A stretch of 64,000 bases of DNA, taken from NCBI GenBank assembly GCA_024867545.1, contig JANFNE010000010.1, forward strand, positions 1,200,703-1,264,702, given 5' to 3'. A program made the translations under genes and the position numbers. Source of the stretch: Phytopythium helicoides (lineage: Eukaryota; Oomycota; Peronosporomycetes; Pythiales; Pythiaceae). Positions 10,714 to 22,500 of this stretch are shown in pieces. The notes beneath the pieces are model-generated. The model did not search any database, was not told where the DNA came from, and saw only the letters and a list, made by a program, of their open reading frames with translations. Numbering within the stretch: the first letter of the stretch is position 1; every line of letters begins with the position of its first letter.

Positions 10714-12298
10714 ATGGACGAGTTCGCGGCCGACCTGCGCGAGCTGGACGAGACGCAGGAGCGCGTCGAGGCCGTGAGTGATGGTATGCTGCGCGCGCTC
10801 AAGGCCGGCGACGAGCCGCTGGTGCGCGCCATGGTGGCGCGCTGGATCCAGGCGTTGCGCGCGAGCGACTTCCAGGCCGAGCGCGTGGCGTTCCTGTTCG
10901 TGGCCAACCACGTGCTGCACAAGGCGGACGGCGAGCTCTTCCGCGAGCTCTTCGGCGAGCACATGGCCGAGGCCGTGGCACTCGTCTGCAACTCGCCCAT
11001 GGACCGCCATAATGTCACCAAGCTGCTCGAGCTCTGGCACGAGAAGGCGGTAGGTCGCGCGTCGGAGTCAGTGTCTGTGGAGGACGAACGCTGAGCTTTT
11101 GTTGCGCTGTCGCAGATCTTCTCGGACGAACAGATCCTGGAGCTGTGGAAGGGCACGGGAGAAGAGCTGCCGCCGTTCCTGCAGGCGGTCGATACCGCTG
11201 GCGCCGACGTGGCCGACAGACCGACTCCGGATGCGTCGGTGGACGAGGGCAGTGAGGAGCATGACGTGCAGCTGCCGCACGCGCTCCCCATGAAGCTCAA
11301 TGCGCGCTCGGCCAACCCGGCGCTCGACGTGCTCAAGAAGATTGACCACCTGCGCGCAGCCGTGCAGTTCCTGGAGCAGCAAATCCGCGAGCGCCACCAG
11401 CACACGCTCATGGAAGCGCAGACCATGTACATGACGGCTGAGGATCTGCTGAACGACCGGACGACGTCGCCCCAGCACATGCGGCAACGCGTGGAGGAGT
11501 GTCTCCGTCTCGTCAAAGTTCGCAACGTAAGTCGTAATCATTGCATAAGCGGTTGTGGTCGTCGCACAGTACGCTCATGAAGTTTTCGTGCAGAAATTTG
11601 TTCGAGACACTGCGCAGCTGAAGGAAGAGCTCGTCGCCGCGTTGGCCAAGCTGATGGAAGACGAGGTTTGTGTTGGCTGCTGTCGTCTCCTCCCTCCGTT
11701 TCATCCAACCAACGTTTCATTTCAAACCTGCAGGAGTCAGCTGGGGGCAAGATTGAGCAGCAGCTCGAGCAGTGCGACCTGATTGATATCGGCCTTGCAG
11801 ACCTAGCCGAGCACCGGGATCGGTTCCCCGAGGAGGTTCGCATGGCGTTGATTTCTTGATTGTTCTTTGACCTCAACCACATCCTTACGAATGTCGAATT
11901 TCGCAGTGGTCCAAGGCTGCGTACGTGTGCATGGAGCGTCGGAAGCAGCGAGAAGAGGAGCAGCGACTACGCGAGGAAGAGATGGCGCGACTTCATCAGG
12001 AGGCGCTTGCCGAAAGTGCTGCCCACGCTATGAATTTAGAAGCCGACATCAACGCTGCATCGGCGTCTGAGCTGCAATCGCTGTCGAAGGAGCTCGATGG
12101 ACGGACCGAGGAGCAGGAGGCGAAGCCTGACGAGACCAACGAGATGGTCTGGCACCCGTACGTGCACAATGTTGTGGTCGATTTGATCAAGCCCATCAAC
12201 ACTGACACTCTTTTCCCCAACTCGCGTGCAGGGTTCTCCGAGAACTTGTGCCGCTGCAGAGCCTCAACGTGGAGTGGGAGTCCTGGCGAGACCACTAA
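10714..12298 (+). CDS. CID-domain protein, RPRD1/Rtt103-like RNA polymerase II CTD-binding factor
   Basis: Six exons assembled by GT-AG borders: 10714-11049, 11116-11526, 11594-11665, 11734-11835, 11907-12157 and 12232-12298 (TAA), 412 residues. The first ~130 residues form a CTD-interacting domain: VAFLFVANHVLHKADGELFR, CNSPMDRHNVTKLLELWHEK and IFSDEQILELW match the helical CID used by Rtt103, Pcf11 and RPRD1A/B to bind the phosphorylated Pol II tail. The remainder is mostly α-helical coiled coil (KKIDHLRAAVQFLEQQIRER; MERRKQREEEQRLREEEMARL), as in RPRD1/CREPT, which dimerises. The last intron is placed at a GTACGTGC donor because only that phase gives the conserved-looking end HPVLRELVPLQSLNVEW. 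It probably acts in the nucleus in transcription elongation or termination. The introns are 66-73 bp. Confidence is high for the domain and moderate for the last two splice sites. Confidence 0.87.
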
Positions 12299-12431
12299 GT
12301 TTTCGTCTGGCATCAAGAACTCGTTCATCGCACCGTATCCGGTCCATTTTTTTCCCCAGGTAATATTGATTCAACATGGCGATTCCTACATTCGAACGCA
12401 CTACAGAGAGATCATGATGGTGGACGAGATG

Positions 12432-13091
12432 CTACGAGCGTATTACTGCGCCGACTTTGTCCTCGGCAGCGCTCGGTGATACTCTTGATGGTTTGTCGCC
12501 AACCCAAAGTCGCGCTCTGCATCGCAACTCGGCGGCAAGAGCTGCACATTTCGCGGCCACCGCTGTGGTTGCAACAAACACGCCGAGCATGATCGAAACA
12601 ACAGCCGAGCTGACGACCTCTGGCGACGGGCAGCGCAGCTGGAGCGAGTCGACGAGCACGCAGCAGTAGAAGACCGGGGCCAGCGCCCACGTGACGGCCG
12701 TATCGACGATTCTTGCCGCTCTCTGCTCCAGCGAGGACGCATCAGCGCTCGGCGTCGTGGCTGCTGCCGCGTTCCAGAACGCGACGTCTGTGCACGCATC
12801 TCCAGCATCAGCTCAAGCGTACTCTTGCCGCAAGCTGTGAGCCGGGCAGGACTAGCCTTTCATCGTGGGCAGCAGGTTGGGCGGCTCGGTGGCGTCCACG
12901 GCCGCCGTCATCAGCGCGCTGGCCCACGTGGAGACCCACGCGGCCATCACGCCGGCGATCGCGGCGGGCTCCATGCGCACGAGTCGCTTGGCGTGCTGCG
13001 AGAACTGGCGCGCCGTGGCTTTCAGCACTGATCGCTGGTAGCGGGCGCGGCGAGAGCGCGGCAGCCCCAGCGCGGCGCTCGAGCTGCTCAT
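12432..13091 (-). CDS. Small predicted membrane protein (two exons, unknown family)
   Basis: ATG at 13091 opens a 79-codon frame (MSSSSAALGLPRSRRARYQR…) with a hydrophobic stretch (AAIAGVMAAWVSTWASALM), ending in an in-frame TAG at 12853-12855. A second frame at 12787-12432 has two strongly hydrophobic segments (VTWALAPVFYCCVLV; VVSSAVVSIMLGVFVATTAV) and no good ATG of its own. A 69-bp GC-AG intron (12856-12788, AAAG|GC … CACAG) joins them in phase to give 196 residues with three membrane segments. GC-AG introns are rare, so the join is tentative; otherwise exon 1 is a separate 79-residue protein. I recognise no family. It starts divergently from eIF3a, 299 bp apart, and converges on the CID gene. 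Confidence 0.5.
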
Positions 13092-13390
13092 GACGCGTCT
13101 GGCGATGCTGGGTGGACGTCAAGAAGGATTCTGCCTCGAAAAAAAGCGCAGTCGGCAAGAAACGAGGCGCTATTTTTGAATCTGCGCGCACTGCAGATGA
13201 TGCACGAAGATCGGCAGAAGGCTGCTGCCACCAGCGGATACACCCGTCCCACAGTCGCGGAACCGACCAGACCAGTCGGTGGCGCAACGAGTGCCCCTTT
13301 CTTTTGGCTGGTTGCCAGGCGCTTTGGCTCCATGCGAGCTCCCCCCTTGCGCCGGTCAAAGCAGCTTTTGGCTCGCTTCACACAGAGGCC
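13092..13390. promoter_or_regulatory. Divergent intergenic region, small membrane protein / eIF3a
   Basis: 299 bp between two divergent ATGs, so it must hold both 5' leaders and core promoters. The eIF3a frame is open through all of it, but the segment has no eIF3a-like sequence; MSYFFQKPENAL at 13391 is the family start. I see no unambiguous oomycete Inr. Confidence 0.5.
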
Positions 13391-16300
13391 ATGTCGTACT
13401 TCTTCCAGAAGCCCGAGAACGCGCTCAAGCGCGCGCGCGAGCTGCTGTCGGTGCCCACGAGCGATGCGGGCGTGCGTCGTCGCGCCAAGCGCGCGGCGCT
13501 CGAGACGCTGCACGACGCGCTGGTGGCCAAGAAGAACCGCACGTGGCAGCCGGCGCACGAGGAGCTCATGAAGGCGTACCTGGACCTGTGCCTGGAGCTG
13601 CAGCTGGGCCGCGTGGCCAAGGACGGCCTGCACCAGTACCGCAACCTGTCGATCCAGAACAACCCGGCGTCGCTCGAGACCATCATCGTGTACTTCGTCA
13701 CGCAGTCGGAGCGCCAGCTCGCCAAGGCCAAGCGCGAGAGCAACGAGCGCATCCTGATGGACGCGGCCGCGGTCGACCTCGAGGCCGCGCAGACGCCCGA
13801 GGCCGTCATGCTCTCGACCACGACCGTCGAGGGCTCGAGCGACCGCACGGACCGCGAGGTCGTGCTGCCCTGGCTGCGCTTCATGTGGGAGTCGTACCGC
13901 ACCGTGCTCGACATCCTCAAGGCCAACTCCAAGCTCGAGACGCTCTACAAGACGATTGCCATGCAGGCCTTCGCCTTCTGCGCCGAGTACGCGCGCAAGA
14001 TCGAGCTGCGCCGCCTCTGCGAGATCCTGCGCAACCACCTCGCGGCGCTGCAGCGTCACGTGTCGGCGCCCACCAGCCAGTCGGCGCGCCAGATGCGCTC
14101 GTGGGACGGCTTTACACTCGAGTCGGTCGAGCTGCTGCTCGAGGTGCGCTACCGCCAGCTGCAGGTCGCCACGGACCTCGAGCTCTTCTCGGAGGCCTTC
14201 CGCACCATCGACGACATCAACACCATCATGAACCTCGTCGAGCAGGTCCCGCGTGTCGACCTCATGGTCACCTACTACGCCAAGCTCGCGCAGATCTTCC
14301 TCGTCTCCAAGAACTACCTCTTCCACGCCTACGCGCTCTACAAGTGGTACGCGCTCCGCGTTGGTGGCCTCCGCGCCATTGAGCACGGAGGTGCTCACAC
14401 GGTCAGCGTGCTTGCGTCGAGCCCGTCGCTCGTCAAGTCAGAGGCTGAGCAGCAGTCCATGGCCACGCGTGTCGTGCTCGCTGCGCTGTCGATCCCGCTG
14501 CTCGACTTTGAGGCCGCCTCGCCCGTGCTTGGCGGCGACGACGAGTCCTCGGGTGATGCGTCCTCGCTCGAAAGCGCGCTAACGAGCGCTGCTCGCGAGA
14601 AGAACACCCGCATGGCTGCGCTGCTGGGCTTTGCTACCACCCCCACGCGCGCCAATCTGCTCGACGAGGTTGAGGCCGCCGGCATCTTCAAGCGCGCGTC
14701 CAAGGACTCGGCTGCGCTCTTCGTGGCGCTGGAGCGCCGCGAGGTCGACCCTCTCCAGATTGTGCAACAGGTGAAGCCGCACCTCGACGCCGTGCGCGCT
14801 CTTGAGGACAAGGAGACCAACGCGTACGCTGACAGCGTCGAGCGCCTGCTCGTTCGCCGCGTGCTCTTCCAGCTCACGCGCGTCTACTCGAGTGTGACGA
14901 TTGCCCATCTGCAGTCGCTGTTCGTCGGCCTCCGCGTCACGTACCAGGAGATCGAGCAGCTCATTGTGCGCTCGCGCTCGCTGAGCACGGTCGCCCACGC
15001 CAGCGCCCCGAGCCTGTCGTCCATGTACCTCAAGCCCAACTCGAGCTCGGGCTCCAGCAACATTGAGTCGTCGACTGCTGCTGCTGCCGCTGCTGCCACC
15101 CGCACCAAGATCCGCATCGACCACGTGCAGCAGTGCGTGCGCTTCAGCGACGCCGTGGAGCTTGAGGCCAACCCGGCGCAGCTGACGCTGCTCGGCGAGC
15201 GCCTTTCGCGCGTGCTGGCCAAGCTGCCGTCGCAGGAGCCTGCCAAGGACACGACCAAGCTGCTTGTCAAGGCCCGCTCGACGCTCAAGAGCCACCACGA
15301 GGAGATGCTCGCCCGCCGCGAGGTCATTGAGCGCAAGAAGGAGGAGCTCGAGAAGCTGCAGCAGGAGAAGCTCAAGAGCCTGGAGAAGAAGCGCCAGGAG
15401 TACGAGGCCATGCGCCAGCGCATCGAGGCCGAGCGCCTGGCGGCCGAGGCTCGCCGCCGCGAGAACGAGAAGAAGCAGAAGATCAAGGACGAGATTGCGC
15501 TCAAGGAGACCAAGCAGATGCTCGACAAGCTGGGCCACAACATCGACCTGGAGAAGGTGGACCTGGCCACGATCGACCGCGACGCCATCCTGAACGAGGC
15601 CAAGGAGAAGGCGCAGAAGGCCAAGGAGGAGGCCCAGCGCAAGCTCCGCGAGAACGCCAAGCGCCTCGACTACATTATCCGTGCTACGCGCGAGGTCGAG
15701 CAGCCGATCCTGCAGAAGCGTGTGGCGCAGGCCAAGGCCGACGCCAAGGCGCTGTACGAGAAGGAGACGGCTGCCAAGCTGGAGGCGGCCAAGAAGGAGC
15801 ACGCGTTCAGCCTGGAGGAGAAGAAGCGTCTGGCAAACGCGCTGCCGGTCGCGACCGACTTTATCAAGGCGCACGTGGAGCGCCGCAAGGTGCTGTACAA
15901 GAAGGCGAGCGAGGAGCAGAAGAAGAAGGCCATGCTCGAGCGCCTCAGCTACCGCATCGCCAACGCGCGCGACCGCTGGGAGGACGAGCAGGCTCGCATC
16001 CGCGAAGAGGAGGAAGAGCGCGAGCGCATCCGCCGCGAGGAGGAGGAAGAGCGCGAGCGTATCCGCCAGGAGGAGCTCGAGGCCGAGCTTCGCCGCCAGG
16101 AGGAAGAGGAGGAGGCCGAGCGCCAGCGCGAGCAGGCCGAGAAGGAGGAGCAGGCGCGCAAGGAGCGCGAGGAGCGCGAGGCCGAGCGCAAGCGCGAGCA
16201 GGAGGACAAGGACCGCTTCGGCTTTGGCAACCGCTCGTCGGGCGGCTTTGCTCGCCGTGGTGAGCGCGATAACGAGGACGGCGACTGGACGCACGTCAAC

Positions 16301-16954
16301 CGCGCCGCGCCGCGTGCCGCTGCTCCCGAGGGCCGCTGGGAGCGCCGTGGCCCCAGCGACCGTGACGCTCCTCGCGAGGGAGGTCTTCGCCGTGGTTTTG
16401 GTGGCGACCGTGAGGGCAGCTCCCGCTTCGGCGACCGTGAGGGCAGCTCCCGCTTCGGTGATCGCGAGGGCAGCTCTCGCTTCGGTGACCGTGAGGGTGG
16501 CAGCCGCTTCGGTGGCGACCGCTTCGGCGACCGTGACGGTGGCAGCCGCTTCGGCGACCGTGACAGCGGCCGCTTTGGCGACCGCGAGGGTCCTCGTCGC
16601 TTCGGCAGCGACCGCGACGCTCCCCGCGAGGGTGGCTGGCGCTCTGCGCGTGACTCTGGCGACCGCGACGCTCCTCGTGAGGGTGGTCTGCGTCGCGCCT
16701 TTGGCGACCGTGACGGCGGCGACGCCCCGCGCGAGGGAGGTCTGCGCCGTGGCTTCGGTGGTGACCGTGATGGCGACCGCGATGGTCCGCGCGAGGGAGG
16801 CCTGCGCCGTGGCTTTGGCGGCGACCGTGGCGGCGAACGGGAGGGCGACGACCGCTTCTTCGGCCGCGGCAACCGCGAGGGCTCATACCGGCCGCCGCGT
16901 GCCGGCGAGGGCCGTGAGCCGACGCGCGCGCCTGAGTCGGGTCGCTGGCGGTAG
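13391..16954 (+). CDS. EIF3A: Translation initiation factor eIF3 subunit a
   Basis: Intron-free 1,187-residue frame. It starts MSYFFQKPENALKRARELL, the characteristic eIF3a N-terminus, and continues with ALVAKKNRTWQPAHEELMKAYLDLCL and the helical repeats that lead into the PCI domain (about residues 300-530, including VLFQLTRVYSSVTIAHL). The middle is a long, highly charged helix (spectrin-like and Arg/Glu/Lys-rich, about 620-940). The C-terminal ~230 residues are a low-complexity array of FGDRDGG/FGDREGS and DAPREGGLRRGFGGDR repeats, replacing the DDDRGPRRG repeats of animal eIF3a. The protein is a core scaffold of the eIF3 complex on the 40S ribosome. Length is near the usual 1,000-1,400. 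Long open frames on both strands here are a by-product of very high third-position GC. Confidence 0.96.
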   Translation: MSYFFQKPENALKRARELLSVPTSDAGVRRRAKRAALETLHDALVAKKNRTWQPAHEELMKAYLDLCLELQLGRVAKDGLHQYRNLSIQNNPASLETIIVYFVTQSERQLAKAKRESNERILMDAAAVDLEAAQTPEAVMLSTTTVEGSSDRTDREVVLPWLRFMWESYRTVLDILKANSKLETLYKTIAMQAFAFCAEYARKIELRRLCEILRNHLAALQRHVSAPTSQSARQMRSWDGFTLESVELLLEVRYRQLQVATDLELFSEAFRTIDDINTIMNLVEQVPRVDLMVTYYAKLAQIFLVSKNYLFHAYALYKWYALRVGGLRAIEHGGAHTVSVLASSPSLVKSEAEQQSMATRVVLAALSIPLLDFEAASPVLGGDDESSGDASSLESALTSAAREKNTRMAALLGFATTPTRANLLDEVEAAGIFKRASKDSAALFVALERREVDPLQIVQQVKPHLDAVRALEDKETNAYADSVERLLVRRVLFQLTRVYSSVTIAHLQSLFVGLRVTYQEIEQLIVRSRSLSTVAHASAPSLSSMYLKPNSSSGSSNIESSTAAAAAAATRTKIRIDHVQQCVRFSDAVELEANPAQLTLLGERLSRVLAKLPSQEPAKDTTKLLVKARSTLKSHHEEMLARREVIERKKEELEKLQQEKLKSLEKKRQEYEAMRQRIEAERLAAEARRRENEKKQKIKDEIALKETKQMLDKLGHNIDLEKVDLATIDRDAILNEAKEKAQKAKEEAQRKLRENAKRLDYIIRATREVEQPILQKRVAQAKADAKALYEKETAAKLEAAKKEHAFSLEEKKRLANALPVATDFIKAHVERRKVLYKKASEEQKKKAMLERLSYRIANARDRWEDEQARIREEEEERERIRREEEEERERIRQEELEAELRRQEEEEEAERQREQAEKEEQARKEREEREAERKREQEDKDRFGFGNRSSGGFARRGERDNEDGDWTHVNRAAPRAAAPEGRWERRGPSDRDAPREGGLRRGFGGDREGSSRFGDREGSSRFGDREGSSRFGDREGGSRFGGDRFGDRDGGSRFGDRDSGRFGDREGPRRFGSDRDAPREGGWRSARDSGDRDAPREGGLRRAFGDRDGGDAPREGGLRRGFGGDRDGDRDGPREGGLRRGFGGDRGGEREGDDRFFGRGNREGSYRPPRAGEGREPTRAPESGRWR
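16250..16900 (+). repeat. In-gene degenerate repeat encoding FGDR(D/E)G and PREGGLRRGFGGDR units
   Basis: The C-terminal eIF3a coding sequence consists of short direct repeats, most obvious as four successive RFGDREGxS units near 16420-16520 and four or more PREGGLRR units from 16370 to 16810. Similar arrays occur at the same end of animal eIF3a with different sequence. Confidence 0.8.
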
Positions 16955-17454
16955 ATGTAGCGCCGTTGTGTGGAGGCGAGAGGCTAATGACAGCGTAAGG
17001 ACCTAAGTTATTGCGGTTTGTCGCGTTGGGCGTCTTTCTGCCGGCGTGGTGTCGTCGAGGCGCTTCAAGTCAAGAAGCGTCGACGACGATCTGCCGTCGT
17101 CGATCGATCGGATGGATCTGTTCACTCGCATTCAGTCGCGAAGATCGCGGCCGCACGGATGGGTACCTGCAAGGCCAGTCAGCGACATCAACAACAACAA
17201 CAACAACAAGGGCGTAAGCGTGAAAAAGTCGTGCATTGGGGTCATAAGTTATGTGCGCGGGTGCATGCGGGTCCCGCTCGAGGCTCGGCATGCTCGGTCG
17301 TCTTGGAGCTGGCGGCCGGCGGCGCTCGCTCGCTGGCTTGCTTGCCTTTGCACGGAAGCCATGGGGGGTGTCGAGTCGAGCCTGGGCTGGTAGTTTACAG
17401 TCGCGTACTGGTACTGGGCTGGGGTCTTGCCGCACGAGCCGGCAGCTCGCGCGG
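16955..17454. other. Intergenic region downstream of eIF3a
   Basis: About 500 bp with no convincing coding sequence. It includes a short AAC trinucleotide run (around 17190-17207). Open frames here lack a family-like or compositionally coherent product. Confidence 0.5.
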
Positions 17455-17634
17455 TCACTTGGCGGCCGAGAGCATGTGCGCCTGCTGCTCGCGGTCCTTG
17501 CGGATCCACGCCGACTTGAGCAGGTCGATCTCGAGGTTGTTCTGCCACTGCTTCTTCATGCTCTCGTGGTCGTCGTCGAACGGCGGGCGGCCGTCGGCGG
17601 CGGCGGACTGGGCGGCGTGCGGGGAGCTCGGCAT
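17455..17634 (-). CDS. Small hypothetical protein, 59 residues
   Basis: The ATG at 17634 opens MPSSPHAAQSAAADGRPPFD, followed by a charged amphipathic helix (HESMKKQWQNNLEIDLLKSA, then WIRKDREQQAHML), ending at TGA 17455-17457. Codon use is strongly GC3-biased like the neighbouring genes, and the segment is compositionally protein-like, unlike its surroundings. I do not recognise the family. The Trp-containing charged helix could be a subunit or assembly factor of a larger complex, but that is only a guess. Upstream exons are possible. Confidence 0.5.
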   Translation of the reverse strand: MPSSPHAAQSAAADGRPPFDDDHESMKKQWQNNLEIDLLKSAWIRKDREQQAHMLSAAK

Positions 17635-17779
17635 CTTGGCGAATGAGCCGCTCGGTGCGCCACGGCGCCTGGCTGCCGGGCGGCGCCAGCGACTCGACCA
17701 GTCGTCCGGTTGCAGGATGGGAAAACGTCCGCACGTCAGACGGGGCGTGCCGGCTCCTCGGTCGATTCATGGGATGTAA

Positions 17780-19586
17780 AACAAGTACGCGTTGGCAACT
17801 TTCAATGGTAAATGCACTGCTATAACGTAGTTAGCCGCCGAGGATCGCAAGTCTGGCGAACGGTTTTTGTTCAGCGGCGCGTGGGTGGCTGAGCGTGCTT
17901 GATGCGGCCTTTTGAGCGCAGCGATTGGCTAAAAATGCGTTCCGGCAGCCCACATGGATACGGCTGCGACAGACGGTGGCGATAAGTTGGTACGTGGCGA
18001 CGACCTCCGACAATTGATATCTTTTTCAACGCTGGCGCACTTGGTGACGCCAGCAACGCCCCGCATACTCAACTCGAGTCATGGAGCACGTCGCGCGGTT
18101 GTTGCGGCGCAAAATCGCAACGACTCGAGCTGCAACTTGCCGCGAGGACGACAACCAAAAACTAAAAACTTTTCTCAGCCCAAGTGTTCGAGTACAACAA
18201 CGACTGCAACTCGCTGGAAACTCGAGGCAGCCATCATCGTTTGTTGTGGATGGTTGTGGATTGTGGCTAAGTTCTCGTCGCGTCATGCAGATAATTCGAC
18301 AACAATTTGGCAACAGCAGGCGCAGCGCAGCGCAGCGTGGCGTGGCGACGAGCAAGCCCCGCGGGCTCGGGCTCATCGCCTTTTTGCAGTTGAGCCAGAG
18401 GTGCCTGCACACGCGCTGGAAACGAGAATCGACAGATGCGAGCAGCCATCGGGCTCTGGCGTGATACAATACAACCGTCTTGCACCATCTGCCAATGTCG
18501 GACCTGGCGGAGACGCCATCGCTGATGGCTGCCGACTCCTTCGAGCGTCGCGCCAGAAACGGATGGCGAGCCTGTACGTTGAGCGCCGCAGTCTGGTCAT
18601 CCGCGTGAATTCCAGCCGCGCGAGCGTCCGGGAGCAACGTGGTCATCTTGCTGCAGTTTTGGGGGCCTGAGCGAGAGAGCATAACCTCCAGCATTAAATT
18701 TCTTTTATATGCGTTTTCAAAGGGTGTCGTCATTGATGCGCTTTCGGCGACACGTCCGACGCAACCGGGTCAACTGTCAAACGACTGGCGGGCCGTGAGC
18801 CTCGAAGAGCTCGAGAGCTCATGCGATGCGAGGCGCAGTGCCACACTTTGGCTTTGCATAGGGCGGCGTGGGACTGTAAACTGGTGGCGACACCGAGACA
18901 AAAGCTGGTCATGCCGGCCTTCTACGGCGATCGTTGATGTGCAATGGAGCTCCTTTGCCGGCTTGCTGACTGCATCCCGACGTGTAACAGTACCATTCAT
19001 CAGTCGTGCAGCAATGTCAAACCCGCCGGCGGGTCAAAGGCGCGGCGGGACCGCTGTCCGACTGCTTTGTGCATCGTGACGCGCTGTATACGCGCGTTGG
19101 CGCCACCTCGCTCCTCCACGACGAATGGGAGCTCGCATGGCTCTCTCTCACGGGATGGCCGGCGAAAACGATTCCTTGGTCCGCGACTGGCCATCGGCTC
19201 ACGTCGAAAAAGTCGACGACCAGACAGACATCCAAGCAGAAGAGGCGAGAGGGAGTGTCGTACACAGTGGGCTCTTCCGCACGTTCTGAAAGAAAGCCGA
19301 GGAGTGCCAAAGGGCTTCAAGCAAGCGGACGCTTCCATTTCCCGGGGCTCTGGACGGCAACATCAAGCAAACTTGCTAGACGTAGGCAGCCAGCGCCGAA
19401 ATGTGGGATCGATAAAGGCGTCACTGGACGGAGAAAAGGCCAGCCGAACGCATACTCCTCGTGATTCCTCACAAGACCCACACTTTTCCCTCTGGAAGCA
19501 TGAAATTGTAGGAGCTGCGTATACGGCCAATCCAAAAGACATGTTGTACGCTATGACGTTGAGTCCATTCCCATACGTGGTGCCAT
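17780..19586. other. 1.8-kb intergenic region without recognisable genes
   Basis: Several open frames of 150-250 codons occur on both strands, but none has domain-like segments, coherent hydrophobic or charged patterning, or splice-linked partners. I treat it as non-coding. It lies 3' of both the ABC transporter and, on the other side, the 5' flank of the 59-residue protein gene. Confidence 0.5.
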
Positions 19587-22500
19587 CTACCCTCCCACCT
19601 CGAGTTGTCGAGCCACCAGTGCCTTGTACACGCCGGCGTCGATGCGCATCAGCTCGTCGTGGGTTCCTAGCTCGACTATCTCGCCATCTCGAGTAACAGC
19701 AATCAAGTCCACATGGCGAATGGTTGACAACCGATGCGCCACAATAATCGTCGTGCGCTGCTTCATGGACAGCAGGGCGTCAAGCGATCGCTGCACCACC
19801 CGCTCGCTCTCGCTGTCCAAAGCACTCGTGGCTTCATCGAGCAAGAGCACTTCGGGATCGCGCAAGATGGCGCGTGCAATCGCGATGCGCTGCTTCTGAC
19901 CTCCAGATACCTGGGCACCGCGATCACCAACATCAGTGTCCAAGCCGTCAGGAAACTGCTCGATGAACTTGTAGGCGTTGGCCATCTTGGCAGCCGCAAT
20001 AACCTCTTCACGAGTCGCTCCAGGCTTCCCCATCGCGATGTTGTCGGCAATAGTGCCGCTGAAGAGTACGGGCTCTTGGCTCACAAGAGAAATACGCTCG
20101 CGCAGTCTTCTCAGACTGAGCTCACGGATATCTGTTCCACCGAGTGTTACTTGTCCGCTGAGTGGATCGTAGAAGCGCTCAACCAACGAAATGGCAGTGC
20201 TCTTTCCACTTCCGCTGGCACCTACAAGCGCCACCGACTGTCCGCGACGGATCTTCAGATTGTAGTCACGGTAGACGGAAACGTCTGGGCGAGACGGGTA
20301 CGCGAAGCTCACATTGCGGAATTCTAGGTCACCCGCAAGAATGTTGGAAGCATCGTTATCGCCACCAGTCGGTTCGTCATACACGATCGCAGGAACGCGG
20401 TCGATGATCCGGAAGACTCTGGCAGCAGCCACCTTGGCCTTGGATCCGTCCGTCGCGTTTTGCGCGGCCATTCCAAAAGCAAAGCACGTGAGCACGAGTA
20501 CCATCATGACCATGAACATGCTCTCGAAATCGACGACGCCATCCGCAACCCACTTGCCACCCAGGTAGAAGAGGAACGCGATGCACATGAACATGACGCC
20601 CTGGGAGAAGCCGTACATGAGCCCCCCAACAATGCCGACCTTGATGTCCACAAATTTGGATGCGTCCAAGTACTGCGCGTACAGCATGTGAATGGGCTGC
20701 TCTAGACTGAACGAGGCAACAGTCCGGATAGAGCCGACTGCCTCAGCAAGAAGAGACCCCGCAGCGGCATCAGCCTCGTTACTCTTGCGGTTGTTGAGAG
20801 TGCCCGTCACTTGTTGCGACTGGACGTATGCAAAGAGCAGCATGATTGGCAAGATGGCCATCGTGGCGAGACTCATCCGCCAGCTCGAGTAGAAAGCGAT
20901 GCCAAGGCCGATTGCAAGTGACGTGACGTTCACAAGACCTTGATTCAGCGTTTGAGCTGTGATTGCCTGGAGCGTCGCTGACTCGGTCGACAAGCAGGAC
21001 ACAAGCGCCCCAGATGCATTTTCTTCGAGATCAAACCACCCAATCTCCTGATGCAGCATTGCGCTGAAAGTCGCGAGGCGAATGCGAGAGACGAGTCTTT
21101 GTGACGCAACTGCAAACCCGTAGTTCTGAGCGGTGATCGAAAGGCCGAAGAACACACCAAGACCCAGGAAAGCCAAACACCAGTAGCGCGCCTGGGTCAA
21201 CATCTCACTCGAAGTCTTGTCGTACGCGTACAGCAGCATGATGATCTTGGTTAGAATGACTCCCCAGAACGGGAATACAGCCGCGTTTCCGATTGCTCCA
21301 ATGCTGCCAAGCAAAAAGAACTTCCAGTCCTCGCGACTCATTGCCCACAGCCGTGACACAACCGCCCGTTCTTCAGTCTTGTCTAGATTATCTGTGCTCC
21401 CGTCGCTGTCAGAGGCACTGTCGTGCTGAATCTTGTCGGGATCACCAAATGCACGAGTAGCCTGGCTCCCTGTTGGCTCACTTCCACTTTTCCGAGTCAA
21501 GTGGCGTCGCTTTTCGAGTGATGCGGAGTTGTCATTACTTCCACGCGAATGTCTAGAGCTCCTTCTCGGCTTTACCTCCGTCACTGCAGGCGCATCACCA
21601 TCACCAACTTCGTCGGAACTGCGGCGCTGCGACTCAACCAAGGATTTGTAGCGACCTTCCGGGAGGCTCATGAGCTCAGCATGGGTTCCGATTTCGATGA
21701 TGCTTCCGCTGTCGTGCACAACGATACGATTCGCGCCTTGGATCGTCGACAGGCGATGCGCAATGATGATTGTCGTTCGTTTTGACGTTGCTAGTAATTG
21801 GTCCAGTGATTCTTGCACCACTCTCTCGCTCTCGGCGTCAAGCGCGCTCGTAGCCTCGTCAAGCAGCAAAATCGGTGGGTTCTTGATAATGGCACGCGCA
21901 ATCGCAATGCGCTGTTTCTGGCCTCCTGAGAGTTGAGCGCCACGCTCGCCAACTTCTGTATTGAAGCCGTTCGGAAACGAAGAGATGAAATCAAACGCGT
22001 TGGCCAAGCGTGCAGCCTCATACACCTGCTCCTTCGTGGAGTTTGGATGCCCATAGCGGATATTGTCAAAGATTGACATCGCAAACAGTGTTGGTTCTTG
22101 GCCGACCAGCCCGATCTGCTGTCGTAGCCACTGGACATTGAGTTCCCTCAAGTCAACTCCGTCGAGCGTCACACTGCCACTCAGGGGATCGTAGAAGCGC
22201 TCAAGAAGTGCAACAATCGTGCTTTTGCCACTGCCGCTGGACCCGACCAACGCCACAGTCTCGCCGGCTTCGATGGCTAGCGAGTAGTCGTGGATAACCT
22301 CAGTGTCTGGCCGCGATGGGTACGCGAATGTCACGTTGGTGAGCTCGACTTTGCCTGAGACCGAAGGAAGTTTCGTGCCTTTGCTGTCGAGAGGGTCGAT
22401 CTTTGAGGGTTCACGAATTGCAGTAAACACGTCAGCTGCACAAGCACGCGCCGCATAAATGGCTTGGATGCTGGGGCCGGCCTGACCAAGTGCCATAGCG

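Noticed and set aside
13112..13390. N-terminal extension of eIF3a from an upstream in-frame ATG
   Set aside because: The extension is low in family-like sequence and includes the 5' leader of a divergent gene; the family starts at MSYFFQKPENAL.
14579..16294. 571-codon frame on the minus strand across eIF3a, and other long frames there
   Set aside because: Leu/Arg-rich shadows of a very GC3-rich gene; the plus frame is unmistakable eIF3a.
17954..19696. Open frames of 146-250 codons in the 1.8-kb gap before the ABC transporter
   Set aside because: No family-like segments, both strands equally open, residue patterns look random.
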